Source: Clostridia bacterium (GTDB taxonomy: Bacteria; Bacillota; Clostridia; Oscillospirales; CAG-272). Taken from it: a stretch of 51,667 bases of DNA. Within the stretch, counting starts at the first letter, position 1, and every line of letters begins with the position of its first letter. A program made the position numbers and the translations under genes. Under the pieces are notes generated by a model. That model was not told where the DNA came from, did not search any database, and was given only the letters and a program-made list of their open reading frames with translations. Of this stretch, positions 14,360 to 22,667 are shown one piece after another. The stretch covers positions 1 to 51,667 of the forward strand of contig JAGCXA010000046.1 in assembly GCA_017961575.1 (NCBI GenBank), given 5' to 3'.

Positions 14360-16717
14360 ATGCGCTACGATAAGGAAAGCGGCGCCGTGACGGTGCGGGT
14401 GCCGGAACTGGTGCGGCTCGCACGATTCCGTTACCGGACGCGCCCCCTCCCCGAGGAGGAACCGACGGGGGTCGGCGACCGGCGCGAAACCGAACCGCTG
14501 ACCGACGTTTTCGAGGACGGGGAGCGCCGCTGGATCGTCACGGGCGACGCGGCGTTCGACGGGGAAGACCTCGTTCTGTTTGCGCGCGTGCCGGGTAATC
14601 GCGAGCCGGACCCCGATCTGGTACGCCAGATCCGGGGAGAGGGCTTTTGCCTTCTCGCGATGCTCTCGCGCGCGGGACGCGCGCGAAGCGGCGCGTTCAA
14701 GGCGGTCTATCTGTCCCCGTCGGGCGAGACGCGCGAGGTGCGCGAGACTCCCGCGACGAGCGATCTCGATCGGTTCTACGCCCGTCTGTTCGAGGCGGTC
14801 GAACGCGACGCCGCCGCCGAGATCGAACGGGTCGAGAAGCGGCTTCCGTCGATGGCGAAGGTCGCCTTCCCTTATCCGAACGTCCGGGACGGACAGCGCG
14901 ACCTGATCTCCTCCGCCTACCGGGCGATCCGGGGCGGGTACTCGCTCTACGCCTGCGCCCCGACCGGGATCGGGAAAACGGTGTCGGCGCTCTTTCCCGC
15001 CGTGCGGGCGATGGGCGAGGGCTATTGCGACAAGATCTTCTACCTGACGCCGAAGAACACGGCGGCGCTCGCCGCCGCCGACGCGGCGAAACGGCTGGCA
15101 AAATGCGGCGCGGACCTGCGCGTACTCCTGCTCTCGGCGAAGGAACGGATCTGCCCGAACCGACTGCTCTGCCGCGAGATCGGCGGGGAACGCTGTCCCC
15201 TCTCGCGGTCGGCTCCGGCGCGTGAGGACGAGGCGGCGCGCGAACTGCTCGCGTCGGGGGAGACGGTGATCGATCTTACCCGTCTCCGGGAAGCGGGCGA
15301 GCGGGCGAAGGTCTGCCCCTACGAGCTCGCGCTCCGCTACGCCGAGTACGCCGACGTCGTGATCTGCGACTACAACTACCTGTTTCATCCGCGGGTCGCG
15401 CTTCGCCGCTTCTTCTCCGAAAAGGGGGACTGGTGCTTCCTCTGCGACGAGGCGCACAACCTGATCGACCGGGCGCGGGAACTCTATTCCTCTGACCTGC
15501 CCCTGACCTTTTTCGACGCTTTTCGCCCCGCGGCGGAACAAAACCCCGCCTTGAAGCGTGCGCTCGACGCTACCGTTTCGCGTTTGCGGGCGATCCTCGC
15601 CCCGCTCGTTTCCGATACCGTCGAGACCGACGGAGAGGGGATTCGGCGCGGGTTCTATCGGCAGAGCGCGCTCCCCGAAGGGCTGCTCGACGCGGCGGCG
15701 GAACTGCTCGACGTCTGCCTCTCGGTCCTGGAAGAAAGAAAACTGCCCCCCGATCTTACGGCGGGGCTTCGCGACGCGACCTACGACCTCTCGGAGATCG
15801 TCTCGAAACTCGCGGGCTACTCGTCGCGCTTTACGTCCTTCGTCACGTCGTACGGCGACGCGCTGACCTACCGCGCGCTGTGTCTGGATCCGTCGGAGAT
15901 CATCGCTTCGCGGCTCTCGCTCGGACGGTCCGCGGTGCTTTTCTCGGCGACGATGACCCCGACCGCCTACTACCGGACGGTGCTCGGCGGAAGACCGACC
16001 GACGACGAACTCGACCTGCCCTCCCCGTTCGATCCGGCGCAGTTCTCGGTCGCCGTCCTCGACAAGATCGGCACGCGCTACTCCGAGCGCGAGGACACCC
16101 TGCGCGCGGTCGCCCGCGCGGTGCTGGCGACGGTCAAGGCAAAACCGGGGAACTACCTCGTTTTCTGCCCGTCCTTCGCCTATCTCGAAAAACTCGCGGG
16201 AGAGGTCGGGAAGATGGCGCCGGGGCTCGACCTCGCGGTGCAGAGCCGTCGTATGGATCGGCGCGAGCGCGAAGCGTTCCTCGATCGGTTCTCGGAAGAG
16301 AACCGCCGGGCGCTGATCGGCTTTACCGTGATGGGCGGGATCTACGCCGAGGGGATCGACCTCGCGGGGCGGCGGCTGATCGGCGCCGTCGTCGTCGGCG
16401 TGGGACACCCGCAGCCGACCCCCGAGAACGAGGCGATCCGCGAGTACTACGACGACGCCCTCGAAGCCGGGCGCGAATACGCCTATATCTACCCCGGAAT
16501 GAACCGCGTTTTGCAGGCGGCGGGGCGGGTCATCCGGCGGGAGGACGACCGCGGGGTCGTGGTGCTGATCGACGACCGTTTTTCCGAACCGATCTACCGC
16601 CGGCTGATGCCGAACCATTGGCGGGGACTGAAATACGTCGGCGACCTGCCGTCGCTCTCGCATCTGCTCGCGCGCTTCTGGTCGACGGGCGGACGGAAAG
16701 GGGACGCTCCCGATTGA
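14360..16717 (+). CDS. Rad3/XPD-DinG-type ATP-dependent DNA helicase
   Basis: This 785-residue superfamily 2 helicase has Walker A APTGIGKT (about residue 199), a CDEAHN box (about 369), and late motifs GIDLAGRRLIG and QAAGRVIRRE. Four cysteines between them (ERIC, RLLC, ERC, KVC, about residues 262-318) are placed like the Fe-S cluster of XPD/DinG. This implies 5'-3' unwinding in repair or replication. The first ~170 residues are arranged like the PD-(D/E)XK nuclease domain fused to many such helicases, but I see no intact D...ExK set. The RBS is AAAGGAGGG. Neighbours give no operon. Confidence 0.85.
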   Translation: MRYDKESGAVTVRVPELVRLARFRYRTRPLPEEEPTGVGDRRETEPLTDVFEDGERRWIVTGDAAFDGEDLVLFARVPGNREPDPDLVRQIRGEGFCLLAMLSRAGRARSGAFKAVYLSPSGETREVRETPATSDLDRFYARLFEAVERDAAAEIERVEKRLPSMAKVAFPYPNVRDGQRDLISSAYRAIRGGYSLYACAPTGIGKTVSALFPAVRAMGEGYCDKIFYLTPKNTAALAAADAAKRLAKCGADLRVLLLSAKERICPNRLLCREIGGERCPLSRSAPAREDEAARELLASGETVIDLTRLREAGERAKVCPYELALRYAEYADVVICDYNYLFHPRVALRRFFSEKGDWCFLCDEAHNLIDRARELYSSDLPLTFFDAFRPAAEQNPALKRALDATVSRLRAILAPLVSDTVETDGEGIRRGFYRQSALPEGLLDAAAELLDVCLSVLEERKLPPDLTAGLRDATYDLSEIVSKLAGYSSRFTSFVTSYGDALTYRALCLDPSEIIASRLSLGRSAVLFSATMTPTAYYRTVLGGRPTDDELDLPSPFDPAQFSVAVLDKIGTRYSEREDTLRAVARAVLATVKAKPGNYLVFCPSFAYLEKLAGEVGKMAPGLDLAVQSRRMDRREREAFLDRFSEENRRALIGFTVMGGIYAEGIDLAGRRLIGAVVVGVGHPQPTPENEAIREYYDDALEAGREYAYIYPGMNRVLQAAGRVIRREDDRGVVVLIDDRFSEPIYRRLMPNHWRGLKYVGDLPSLSHLLARFWSTGGRKGDAPD

Positions 16718-16750
16718 CCCGAAATAGTGCGTGAAAAGACAGGTTTGCGC

Positions 16751-16779
16751 TTGCTTTTTCGGTTTGAAATTGCTATAAT
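16751..16779 (+). promoter_or_regulatory. Sigma-A promoter of the dehydrogenase-isomerase operon
   Basis: TTGCTT (16751-16756), a 17-bp spacer and TATAAT (16774-16779) lie 50 bp before the 16830 start. Confidence 0.8.
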
Positions 16780-16829
16780 AACCTTGATAACGAAGACCGT
16801 TCCCGCACGGGACGGGAAAAGAGGTAGGT

Positions 16830-17849
16830 ATGAAGAAACGGGTGCTGGTCACGATGCAGGAGGGAGGGACGAGACGTTCGTTCTTTCCCGACGGAGTACG
16901 CGCGTTCCTCGAAGAGCACTTCGACGTGGTCTGGAACGAGACGGGGAAGAAGATGACGAAAGAGGATCTGAAACCGATCCTCCCCGATTTCGACGCCGTG
17001 ATGACCGGTTGGGGAAGCGAGTTCTACGACGCCGAACTGCTCGGCGGGAACCCCCGCCTGAAACTGATCGCGCACACCGGCGGCACGGTGGGCAACCTGC
17101 TCGACGCGTCGGTCTACGACGTCGGGGTCCGGGTGCTGACCGAGAACCAGATCTACGCCGAGAGCGTGGCGGAGGGCACGATCGCCTTCCTGCTCGCGGC
17201 GCAGCGGAGCATCCCCGACTACGTCCGGATCGTCCGGGAGGGCGGCTGGAAGGACGACTATAACCCCTTCGGCTCGTGGATCTCGCTGATGGACGCGAAG
17301 GTCGGGCTGGTCGGGTTCGGCACCATCACCCGCTATCTGATCCCGCTGCTCTACGCCTTCCGCTGCGACATCCGGCTCTTCTCGCATCACGCCCCCGACG
17401 AGGAGTACCGCAAAAAATACGGGATCACGATGATGGAACTCGACGATCTCTTCGCCGCGTGCGACGTCGTGTCGGTCCACTCGGCGCTGAACGCCGAGAA
17501 CCGGGCGCTGATCGGGGCGGAACAACTCTCGAAAATGAAGGACGGCGCGCTCCTGCTCAACACCTCGCGCGGCGCGGTGATCGACGAGACGGCGCTGCTC
17601 GACGAGGCGAAGAAACAGCGCATCCGCATCATGCTCGACGTTTTCCATCAGGAACCCCTCGCGAAAGACAGTCCGCTGCGCACCCTCCCGAACGTCTACT
17701 GCATCCCGCATATGGGCGGTCCGACGATGGACCGACGGGGTTACGGAACGATGGAACTGGCGAAACAGATGGTCCGCTTCTTCGACGGCGAGACCGATCT
17801 GCCGCTTGAGATCAGCCGGGCGGCTTCGTCCCGGATGACCAAAATGTGA
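16830..17849 (+). CDS. D-isomer-specific 2-hydroxyacid dehydrogenase family protein
   Basis: This 339-residue NAD(P)-dependent oxidoreductase has a split catalytic domain and a central Rossmann domain. The nucleotide motif is GLVGFGTITRYL (about residues 157-168) and the signature NTSRGAVIDETAL lies near 246. The family's catalytic triad is visible as Arg in NAENRALI, Glu in FHQEPL and His in CIPHMGG. It interconverts a 2-oxo acid and a D-2-hydroxy acid; the substrate is unknown. The RBS AGAGGTAGG precedes the ATG. It is followed after 10 bp by a sugar isomerase-like gene, suggesting a small carbohydrate or uronate-related pathway. Confidence 0.88.
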   Translation: MKKRVLVTMQEGGTRRSFFPDGVRAFLEEHFDVVWNETGKKMTKEDLKPILPDFDAVMTGWGSEFYDAELLGGNPRLKLIAHTGGTVGNLLDASVYDVGVRVLTENQIYAESVAEGTIAFLLAAQRSIPDYVRIVREGGWKDDYNPFGSWISLMDAKVGLVGFGTITRYLIPLLYAFRCDIRLFSHHAPDEEYRKKYGITMMELDDLFAACDVVSVHSALNAENRALIGAEQLSKMKDGALLLNTSRGAVIDETALLDEAKKQRIRIMLDVFHQEPLAKDSPLRTLPNVYCIPHMGGPTMDRRGYGTMELAKQMVRFFDGETDLPLEISRAASSRMTKM

Positions 17850-17859
17850 GGCGGACGAA

Positions 17860-18684
17860 ATGAAAAGAACGCTCGGATTCAGTACGATCGCCTGCCCGGA
17901 TCTGCCGTGGGAGACGGTTCTTGACGTCGGCGCCGCCGCCGGGATGAAAGCGGTGGAGATCCGGCTCGACCGCGAGGACCGTCCCTTCGGGATCCCCGAC
18001 GCCGAACTGCCGAAACTGGCGGCGGCGCTGTCGGAGCGCGGGCTTTTCGTCTCGGACGTCGGGATGGGGTTGGAGTTGACCGACTACCGTCCGGGACTCG
18101 CCGAAAAACTCGCTCCGGCCTTCGAGCGGGCGGACGCGATCGGGGCGAAGGGCGTCCGGGTCTTCCTCGGTCATTCGGCGCTTCGCGTGCCGGAGGGGAA
18201 GACCGAGAACGAGGAGGGGATCGTCCGGTCGGTCTCCGACGCCGCGCGGGTCGCCGAGCGCTACTCCGCCGACCTCTGGATCGAGACGCACGGCACCTAT
18301 TCCCGGGCGCGAGACGTGCGCCGGGTGATCGACGCGGCGGGGGGTGACGCGATCTCGGTGATCTGGGACGTGTTTCACTCCTACGAGACGGGAGAGAGCG
18401 TCGAGGAGTCGGACGCGATCCTCGGGGACAAGACCGTGCACGTCCATATCAAGGACGGCGTGAGGAAAAAGGGAGACCCCGACGGCGCGATGACCTATAC
18501 CAAGGTCGGCGAGGGAGAGGTCCCGCTTGCCAGGACGCTCGAACTGCTCGACCGGCGCGGGTACGCGGGCGTGCTTTCGCTCGAATGGGAGAATATGTGG
18601 CGCCCCGAACTCCGAACGGTCTTCCCGGATCTGGCGTCCTGCCTCGCCTCTTACAAAGCGTACTTCGACGGATTTGACAAATAA
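17860..18684 (+). CDS. Sugar phosphate isomerase/epimerase family TIM-barrel protein
   Basis: This 274-residue protein is of the xylose-isomerase-like/AP endonuclease 2 TIM-barrel fold. Metal-binding-type positions are seen in LWIETHGTYS, VIWDVFHSY and VHVHIKDG, with a final Glu in SLEWENMW, which is the usual E...D/H...H...E layout. It probably isomerises or epimerises a keto sugar or sugar acid. It is cotranscribed with the upstream 2-hydroxyacid dehydrogenase (10-bp gap, RBS GAGG). The promoter of the next gene overlaps its final codons. Confidence 0.85.
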   Translation: MKRTLGFSTIACPDLPWETVLDVGAAAGMKAVEIRLDREDRPFGIPDAELPKLAAALSERGLFVSDVGMGLELTDYRPGLAEKLAPAFERADAIGAKGVRVFLGHSALRVPEGKTENEEGIVRSVSDAARVAERYSADLWIETHGTYSRARDVRRVIDAAGGDAISVIWDVFHSYETGESVEESDAILGDKTVHVHIKDGVRKKGDPDGAMTYTKVGEGEVPLARTLELLDRRGYAGVLSLEWENMWRPELRTVFPDLASCLASYKAYFDGFDK

Positions 18685-18702
18685 GAGAAAATGATATACA
18701 AT
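18674..18702 (+). promoter_or_regulatory. Sigma-A promoter of the YunG-like/PPC/SDR operon
   Basis: A consensus TTGACA (18674-18679), a 17-bp spacer and TACAAT (18697-18702). The -35 lies within the last codons of the preceding gene. A CCCGCG-rich hairpin follows before the RBS. Confidence 0.8.
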
Positions 18703-18756
18703 AGGGGCGCGGGTGAAACAAAAACCCGCGCCGCTTTCGCGGGAAGGGGGATCGCA

Positions 18757-19377
18757 ATGAAAAGGGAACCGTATCGCTTTTACGGTTGGCAGACGGCGGA
18801 CGCGCGGGACGCGCGCGGGCTGACGCCCCGGGACTACTACGATCTCCTGTCGCGGGTATGGTGCCGGGAGACCTGCGCCGAAAGGATGCGGGGCGACTGG
18901 TCGGAGACGAACAGGACGCTGGGGCAATGCACGATCACGGCGTTCCTTATGCAGGATATTTACGGCGGACGGGTCCTCGGCGTGCCGCTCCCCGACGGGA
19001 ACTATCATTGTTTCAACGTCGTCGGGGACTGCGCGTTCGACCTGACGAGCGAGCAGTTCGACGAGCGGCTCGACTACGCCGACCGCCCCGAGCAGTTCCG
19101 CGAGATCCACTTCAAAAAAGAGGAAAAACGGCTTCGCTACGAACTCCTGAAAGCCAAACTGGCGGCGATCCTGCCGCCCGCAAAAACGAACACCGAACGG
19201 AGGAAAAACGAAATGGAAGAACAGATCGTAACGATCACGGTGAAAACGAAGGGCGAAAAGTGCGAGATGTCGGACAAAGAGATCCGGGACTGGTACGCCT
19301 CGCATATTCTCGCGCTGTTCAATCCCGCCTACGGCACGCCCGAGATCGACGTCGACGTGAAGCGGGTCGAGAAGTAA
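18757..19377 (+). CDS. YunG-like protein with a small-protein C-terminal extension
   Basis: The protein has 206 residues. Residues 1-135 resemble the YunG family: GQCTITAFLMQDIYGG, GNYHCFNVV, CAFDLTSEQF. The Cys, His and Asp in these segments could form a papain-like triad (inference only). Residues 153-206 look like a separate small protein (MEEQIVTITVKTKG..., WYASHILALFNP). That part begins at an ATG (19213) preceded by a strong GGAGG, so it may also be made alone. The chosen start at 18757 has GGAAGGGGG upstream; the open frame extends 22 codons further without an RBS. It is the first gene of a three-gene operon. Confidence 0.6.
   Translation: MKREPYRFYGWQTADARDARGLTPRDYYDLLSRVWCRETCAERMRGDWSETNRTLGQCTITAFLMQDIYGGRVLGVPLPDGNYHCFNVVGDCAFDLTSEQFDERLDYADRPEQFREIHFKKEEKRLRYELLKAKLAAILPPAKTNTERRKNEMEEQIVTITVKTKGEKCEMSDKEIRDWYASHILALFNPAYGTPEIDVDVKRVEK
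19213..19377 (+). CDS. Possible internally started 54-residue protein
   Basis: This ATG is in frame with the 18757 gene and sits 9 bp after a canonical GGAGG. The 54-residue product is acidic/basic mixed and looks self-contained. It either is the C-terminal domain of the longer protein or is also translated independently. No family was recognised with confidence. Confidence 0.3.
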   Translation: MEEQIVTITVKTKGEKCEMSDKEIRDWYASHILALFNPAYGTPEIDVDVKRVEK

Positions 19378-19401
19378 AAGCGGGATCGGAAAGTTCCGAC
19401 G

Positions 19402-19860
19402 ATGGAATACAGAGTATATAACGGGGTCGGTTATCTGCGGCTTGACCGGGGGGACGGGATCGTCTCGTCGGTGCTTGACTTTTGCCGCCGGGAGGGGATC
19501 GCGACGGCGACCTTCTCGGGGCTCGGCGGATGCGGGGAAGCCGAGATCAAAACCTTCGACCCCGAAACCCGCGCGTACGGATCGAGGACCCTTTCCGGGA
19601 TGCTTGAACTCGTCTCGCTCTGGGGCGACGTGACGGGCGACGGGAACGGGGGACTGTCCCAACATACCCACGCCCTTTTCGCCTACGTCGAAAACGGGGA
19701 ACACAAGACCGCCGGGGGACATCTCGGCGAGGCGACGGTGCTGGTCACCGCCGAGATCGAGGTGCGTCCCGTCGTCGGGGGGGCGATCGGCAGAAAAGTC
19801 GATCCCGTCTGGGGAACGAAGGTTTGGGACTTCGGAGATCGAACCGGGGAGGAGGCGTGA
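19402..19860 (+). CDS. PPC (DUF296) domain protein
   Basis: This 152-residue protein consists of a single PPC/DUF296 domain: FSGLGGCGEAEIK near the N-terminus, then HTHALFAYV and AGGHLGEATVLVTAEIEV. In prokaryotes such single-domain proteins form trimers that carry conserved metal-binding histidines; the family also includes plant AT-hook proteins. Its biochemical role is not established. It lies 24 bp after the YunG-like gene and 1 bp before the SDR gene, so the three are probably cotranscribed. Confidence 0.83.
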   Translation: MEYRVYNGVGYLRLDRGDGIVSSVLDFCRREGIATATFSGLGGCGEAEIKTFDPETRAYGSRTLSGMLELVSLWGDVTGDGNGGLSQHTHALFAYVENGEHKTAGGHLGEATVLVTAEIEVRPVVGGAIGRKVDPVWGTKVWDFGDRTGEEA

Positions 19861-19861
19861 C

Positions 19862-20686
19862 ATGGCGCGCTATCTTGTGACCGGAGCCAACGGCGGAATG
19901 GGGCGGGCGATCTGCCGCGCGCTCACAGACCGGGGGGACGAAGCCGTCGGGCTCGATCTTGTCGCATCGGAGACGCCGACCCCGTGGACGGTGATCCCGG
20001 CGGACCTGTGCGACCCGGCGTCGCTTGCCGCCGCGTTTGAGACGGTCGCCGCGGGCGGACGTCTTGACGGCGTGATCCACGCCGCCGGGATCTACGATCT
20101 CGGATCGCTCGTCGAGATGGGGGAGGACGAGTTCCTCCGTATTTTCAACGTCAACCTGTTCGGGGCGTACCGGGTCAACCGGCTCGCCCTCCCTCTTTTT
20201 GCGCCGGGGGCGCGGATCGTCCTCATCACGAGCGAACTCGCCCCGCTCGCCCCGCTCCCCTTCACGGGGATCTACGCGATCACGAAGACGGCGCTCGACG
20301 CCTACGCCGACGCGCTCCGGATGGAGACGCAGCTGCTCGGCTATCCCGTCGTGACGGTCCGACCCGGGGCGGTCGATACCGGGATGCTTCCGGCGTCGAC
20401 CGAGGCGCTCGAACGGTTCTGCCGCACGACCGAACTCTATCCCGTCAACGCCGCCCGCTTCCGGGAGATCGTCGAACGGGTCGAAGCGAAAAAGGTCCCG
20501 CCCGAAAAACTCGCGCGGGTCGTTCTCCGCGCGCTTGCGGCGAAGAAACCGAAACTTGTCTATTCTCTGAACCGCAATCCGGCGCTGCGCCTCCTTGGTC
20601 TGTTGCCGCGCCGATTGCAGCTTGCGGTCATCCGCCGCATCCTGACCAAGCCGGCGCGCAAAGAACGGGCGGGGAAGCGGGCGTGA
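19862..20686 (+). CDS. Short-chain dehydrogenase/reductase (SDR) family protein
   Basis: This 274-residue classical-SDR Rossmann protein has the NAD(P) motif TGANGGMG at residues 6-13, an HAAGIYDLG equivalent of the NAG motif, and the catalytic pair YAITK at about 142 with Ser in LITSE upstream. The C-terminus is basic (KPARKERAGKRA). The substrate is unknown. A strong GGAGGAG site overlaps the end of the PPC gene, giving tight coupling as the last gene of the operon. No strong terminator was seen before the next promoter. Confidence 0.88.
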   Translation: MARYLVTGANGGMGRAICRALTDRGDEAVGLDLVASETPTPWTVIPADLCDPASLAAAFETVAAGGRLDGVIHAAGIYDLGSLVEMGEDEFLRIFNVNLFGAYRVNRLALPLFAPGARIVLITSELAPLAPLPFTGIYAITKTALDAYADALRMETQLLGYPVVTVRPGAVDTGMLPASTEALERFCRTTELYPVNAARFREIVERVEAKKVPPEKLARVVLRALAAKKPKLVYSLNRNPALRLLGLLPRRLQLAVIRRILTKPARKERAGKRA

Positions 20687-20744
20687 CCGACGGCGAAAAA
20701 GAACGCGGTCGTCGTCGGCGGATCCGCGGGGAGAAGCCGAGGGG

Positions 20745-20773
20745 TTGCTTTTTTGAAAAAAGTATGCTATAAT
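20745..20773 (+). promoter_or_regulatory. Sigma-A promoter of the GGDEF gene
   Basis: TTGCTT (20745-20750), a 17-bp spacer and TATAAT (20768-20773), about 100 bp before the start codon. Confidence 0.8.
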
Positions 20774-20875
20774 ATTCATTAAATATATCACTCGCTATCT
20801 CAAAATGAATGATTCCAAGGACGTTCTAAACCGAATACAGACAAAAACAACGTAGGAATACGAGGGACGGTCACA

Positions 20876-22285
20876 ATGAAGAAGGATAAGACGACGGGTG
20901 GAGTCAGACTGCGGATTATGAACTACGTCACGGGAGGGCTTGCCGTCGGGCTCGCCGTCCTGATGCTGACGACGACCTTTCTTGCGGTCGACGGATACTA
21001 TGACCTTCAGGACACGACGGACGTTTTCATTGAGTGCCGCGAGAGCGCGAACGAGATTCAGAAGGCGTCGGACTATCTGACCGAACACGTCCGCTATTTC
21101 GTCGGATCGGGAATGAAACAGTACGTCGATCTGTATTTCAGGGAAGCGAAAGAGACGCGGCGCCGGGAAAAGGGTCTTGAAACGCTCGGAAAGTTTTTTG
21201 CGGACACCGAGCTCTATGAAGATCTGAAACAGGCGGTGGAGCGATCGTATTCTCTGATGGACCTCGAATACCACGCCATGCGGCTGCGCCTTGAAACGAT
21301 CGACGGCGTCGATTTCTCGGAATACCCCGCGGAGGTGCGCGACTATCCGCTTTCCGACGAGGAGCGCGGATGGGACGTCCCGAAACAGATGGACGAGTCG
21401 CGCAAATTGGTTTACGACGAGGAATACGAAGCGTATAAAAGCGGGATCCTCGCGGAGATCAACAGTTGTCTTGCGGGGCTTGAAAACAAGTTGAAGGAGC
21501 AAAGGGCGCACCAGACCGAGCAGGTACACGTTCTGATCGTTCTCGAACGGGTCCTGATCGTTCTTGCGGCGACGACGGTCGCGCTCCTCGTCACGCTGAC
21601 GTCCTTCATGGTTTTCCATCCTCTGATCCGCGCGGAACAGTTGATCCGCTCCGAAAAACTGATTCCGGAGGAACGGGGGGCATACGAGTTCCGATTCTTC
21701 GCCTCCACGTACAACAGAATGTTCGAGGCGAGCAAAGAGAGCAAGGAACGACTGGCGTTCAAGGCGTCGCACGACTATCTGACCGGGATTTTCAACCGCA
21801 GCGGGCTTGACCGTTATCTTGATCGCGCGGCGGCGGGGCGGAACGCCCTGGTGTTGGTCGATCTCGACGGATTCAAGGGGGTCAACGACACCTACGGTCA
21901 CGACGTCGGGGACAAGATCCTGAAAAAACTTTCCGGAAAACTGTCCTCTTCCTTCCGCTCGGACGACCGGATCTGCCGGATCGGCGGCGATGAGTTCGCC
22001 GTCATTATGTGGAACGCCGGGGTCGAGAGCAGCGATATGATCCGCGAGAAAATCGCGCTGATCAACAGCGAAATGCGGGAATCGTCGGACGATCTTCCCC
22101 CCGTGTCGATCAGCGCCGGAGTCGCCTTCGGAGGCGAGGGCACGCGCCGCGATCTCTTTCGCCGCGCCGACCGCGAACTTTATCGGGTCAAGCGCGCGGG
22201 CGGCTGCGGGATCTCGGTCCGCGACGGCTCGCTGCCCGATGAAGACGACGCCGAATTCGTATCCGACGACGAAATCGACAAATAA
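20876..22285 (+). CDS. Membrane-bound diguanylate cyclase (GGDEF)
   Basis: The protein has 469 residues. TM1 is at about 18-40, followed by an extracytoplasmic helical sensor region of about 180 residues, TM2 at about 222-245, and a cytoplasmic GGDEF domain from about 300. The active-site loop RIGGDEFAVI is intact, and an RSDD five residues before it matches the RxxD inhibitory site. It should therefore make c-di-GMP and be product-inhibited. The sensor region is Glu/Arg-rich and helical, of unknown ligand. The C-terminal 20 residues are acidic. It has its own promoter and a strong terminator, so it is monocistronic. Confidence 0.92.
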   Translation: MKKDKTTGGVRLRIMNYVTGGLAVGLAVLMLTTTFLAVDGYYDLQDTTDVFIECRESANEIQKASDYLTEHVRYFVGSGMKQYVDLYFREAKETRRREKGLETLGKFFADTELYEDLKQAVERSYSLMDLEYHAMRLRLETIDGVDFSEYPAEVRDYPLSDEERGWDVPKQMDESRKLVYDEEYEAYKSGILAEINSCLAGLENKLKEQRAHQTEQVHVLIVLERVLIVLAATTVALLVTLTSFMVFHPLIRAEQLIRSEKLIPEERGAYEFRFFASTYNRMFEASKESKERLAFKASHDYLTGIFNRSGLDRYLDRAAAGRNALVLVDLDGFKGVNDTYGHDVGDKILKKLSGKLSSSFRSDDRICRIGGDEFAVIMWNAGVESSDMIREKIALINSEMRESSDDLPPVSISAGVAFGGEGTRRDLFRRADRELYRVKRAGGCGISVRDGSLPDEDDAEFVSDDEIDK

Positions 22286-22304
22286 CGACGGGCGCAGTCC
22301 GATT

Positions 22305-22334
22305 CCCCGGCGGGTTTCCGCCGGGGCTTTTTTA
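22305..22334 (+). terminator. Rho-independent terminator of the GGDEF gene
   Basis: The perfect stem CCCCGGCGG / CCGCCGGGG with loop GTTT is followed by CTTTTTTATT. Confidence 0.9.
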
Positions 22335-22342
22335 TTGAGTAT

Positions 22343-22383
22343 TTATGCGTTTTATGAGGCGGTTATGCATTTAAGGCGCATAA
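22343..22383 (+). promoter_or_regulatory. Cluster of ArgR-like half-sites
   Basis: TTATGCG (22343), TTATGAG (22352), TTATGCA (22363) and the inverted GCATAA (22378) lie about 200 bp upstream of the transporter promoter. They resemble half-sites of the ARG box and mirror a cluster upstream of argC (49474-49506). Regulatory use is an inference; no gene lies in 22335-22667. Confidence 0.35.
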
Positions 22384-22571
22384 CGGAAGCGAATCCGCCG
22401 CGCCGGAAAACCGAGCGCGGGACGCAAACCGGCAGATTCGCCGTGCGTTTCGTTCATTGCGGAATACGGCTTGCGCGCCCGATTCGCCGTCATAATATAC
22501 AAAAAGCGAGCCGGAAGAATGCAAAAAATATGGGCAAAAGGCAGAAATCCCTGCGTTTTTTCAAAAAAGGG

Positions 22572-22600
22572 TTGCATTCGGGCACAAAACGGTGTATAAT
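22572..22600 (+). promoter_or_regulatory. Sigma-A promoter of the amino-acid transporter/argF operon
   Basis: TTGCAT (22572-22577), a 17-bp spacer and TATAAT (22595-22600), 67 bp upstream of the binding-protein gene. Confidence 0.85.
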
Positions 22601-22606
22601 TATGCA
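22593..22606 (+). promoter_or_regulatory. Candidate ARG box overlapping the -10
   Basis: TGTATAATTATGCA matches the known ARG-box consensus TGAATwwwwATTCA at 12 of 14 positions and contains the promoter -10. Binding of an ArgR/AhrC repressor here would block RNA polymerase. The argC promoter has the same architecture at 49410-49423. No argR gene is in the window. Confidence 0.55.
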
Positions 22607-22667
22607 CACAAAGCGGGATCGGCGGAATCCGTCCGCCGTTTCCAAAGAAAAGAAAGGAAATAAAATT

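Noticed and set aside
22239-22667. Open frame in front of the amino-acid binding protein
   Set aside because: It contains the terminator of the previous gene and the promoter. The true start gives a clean lipoprotein signal peptide.
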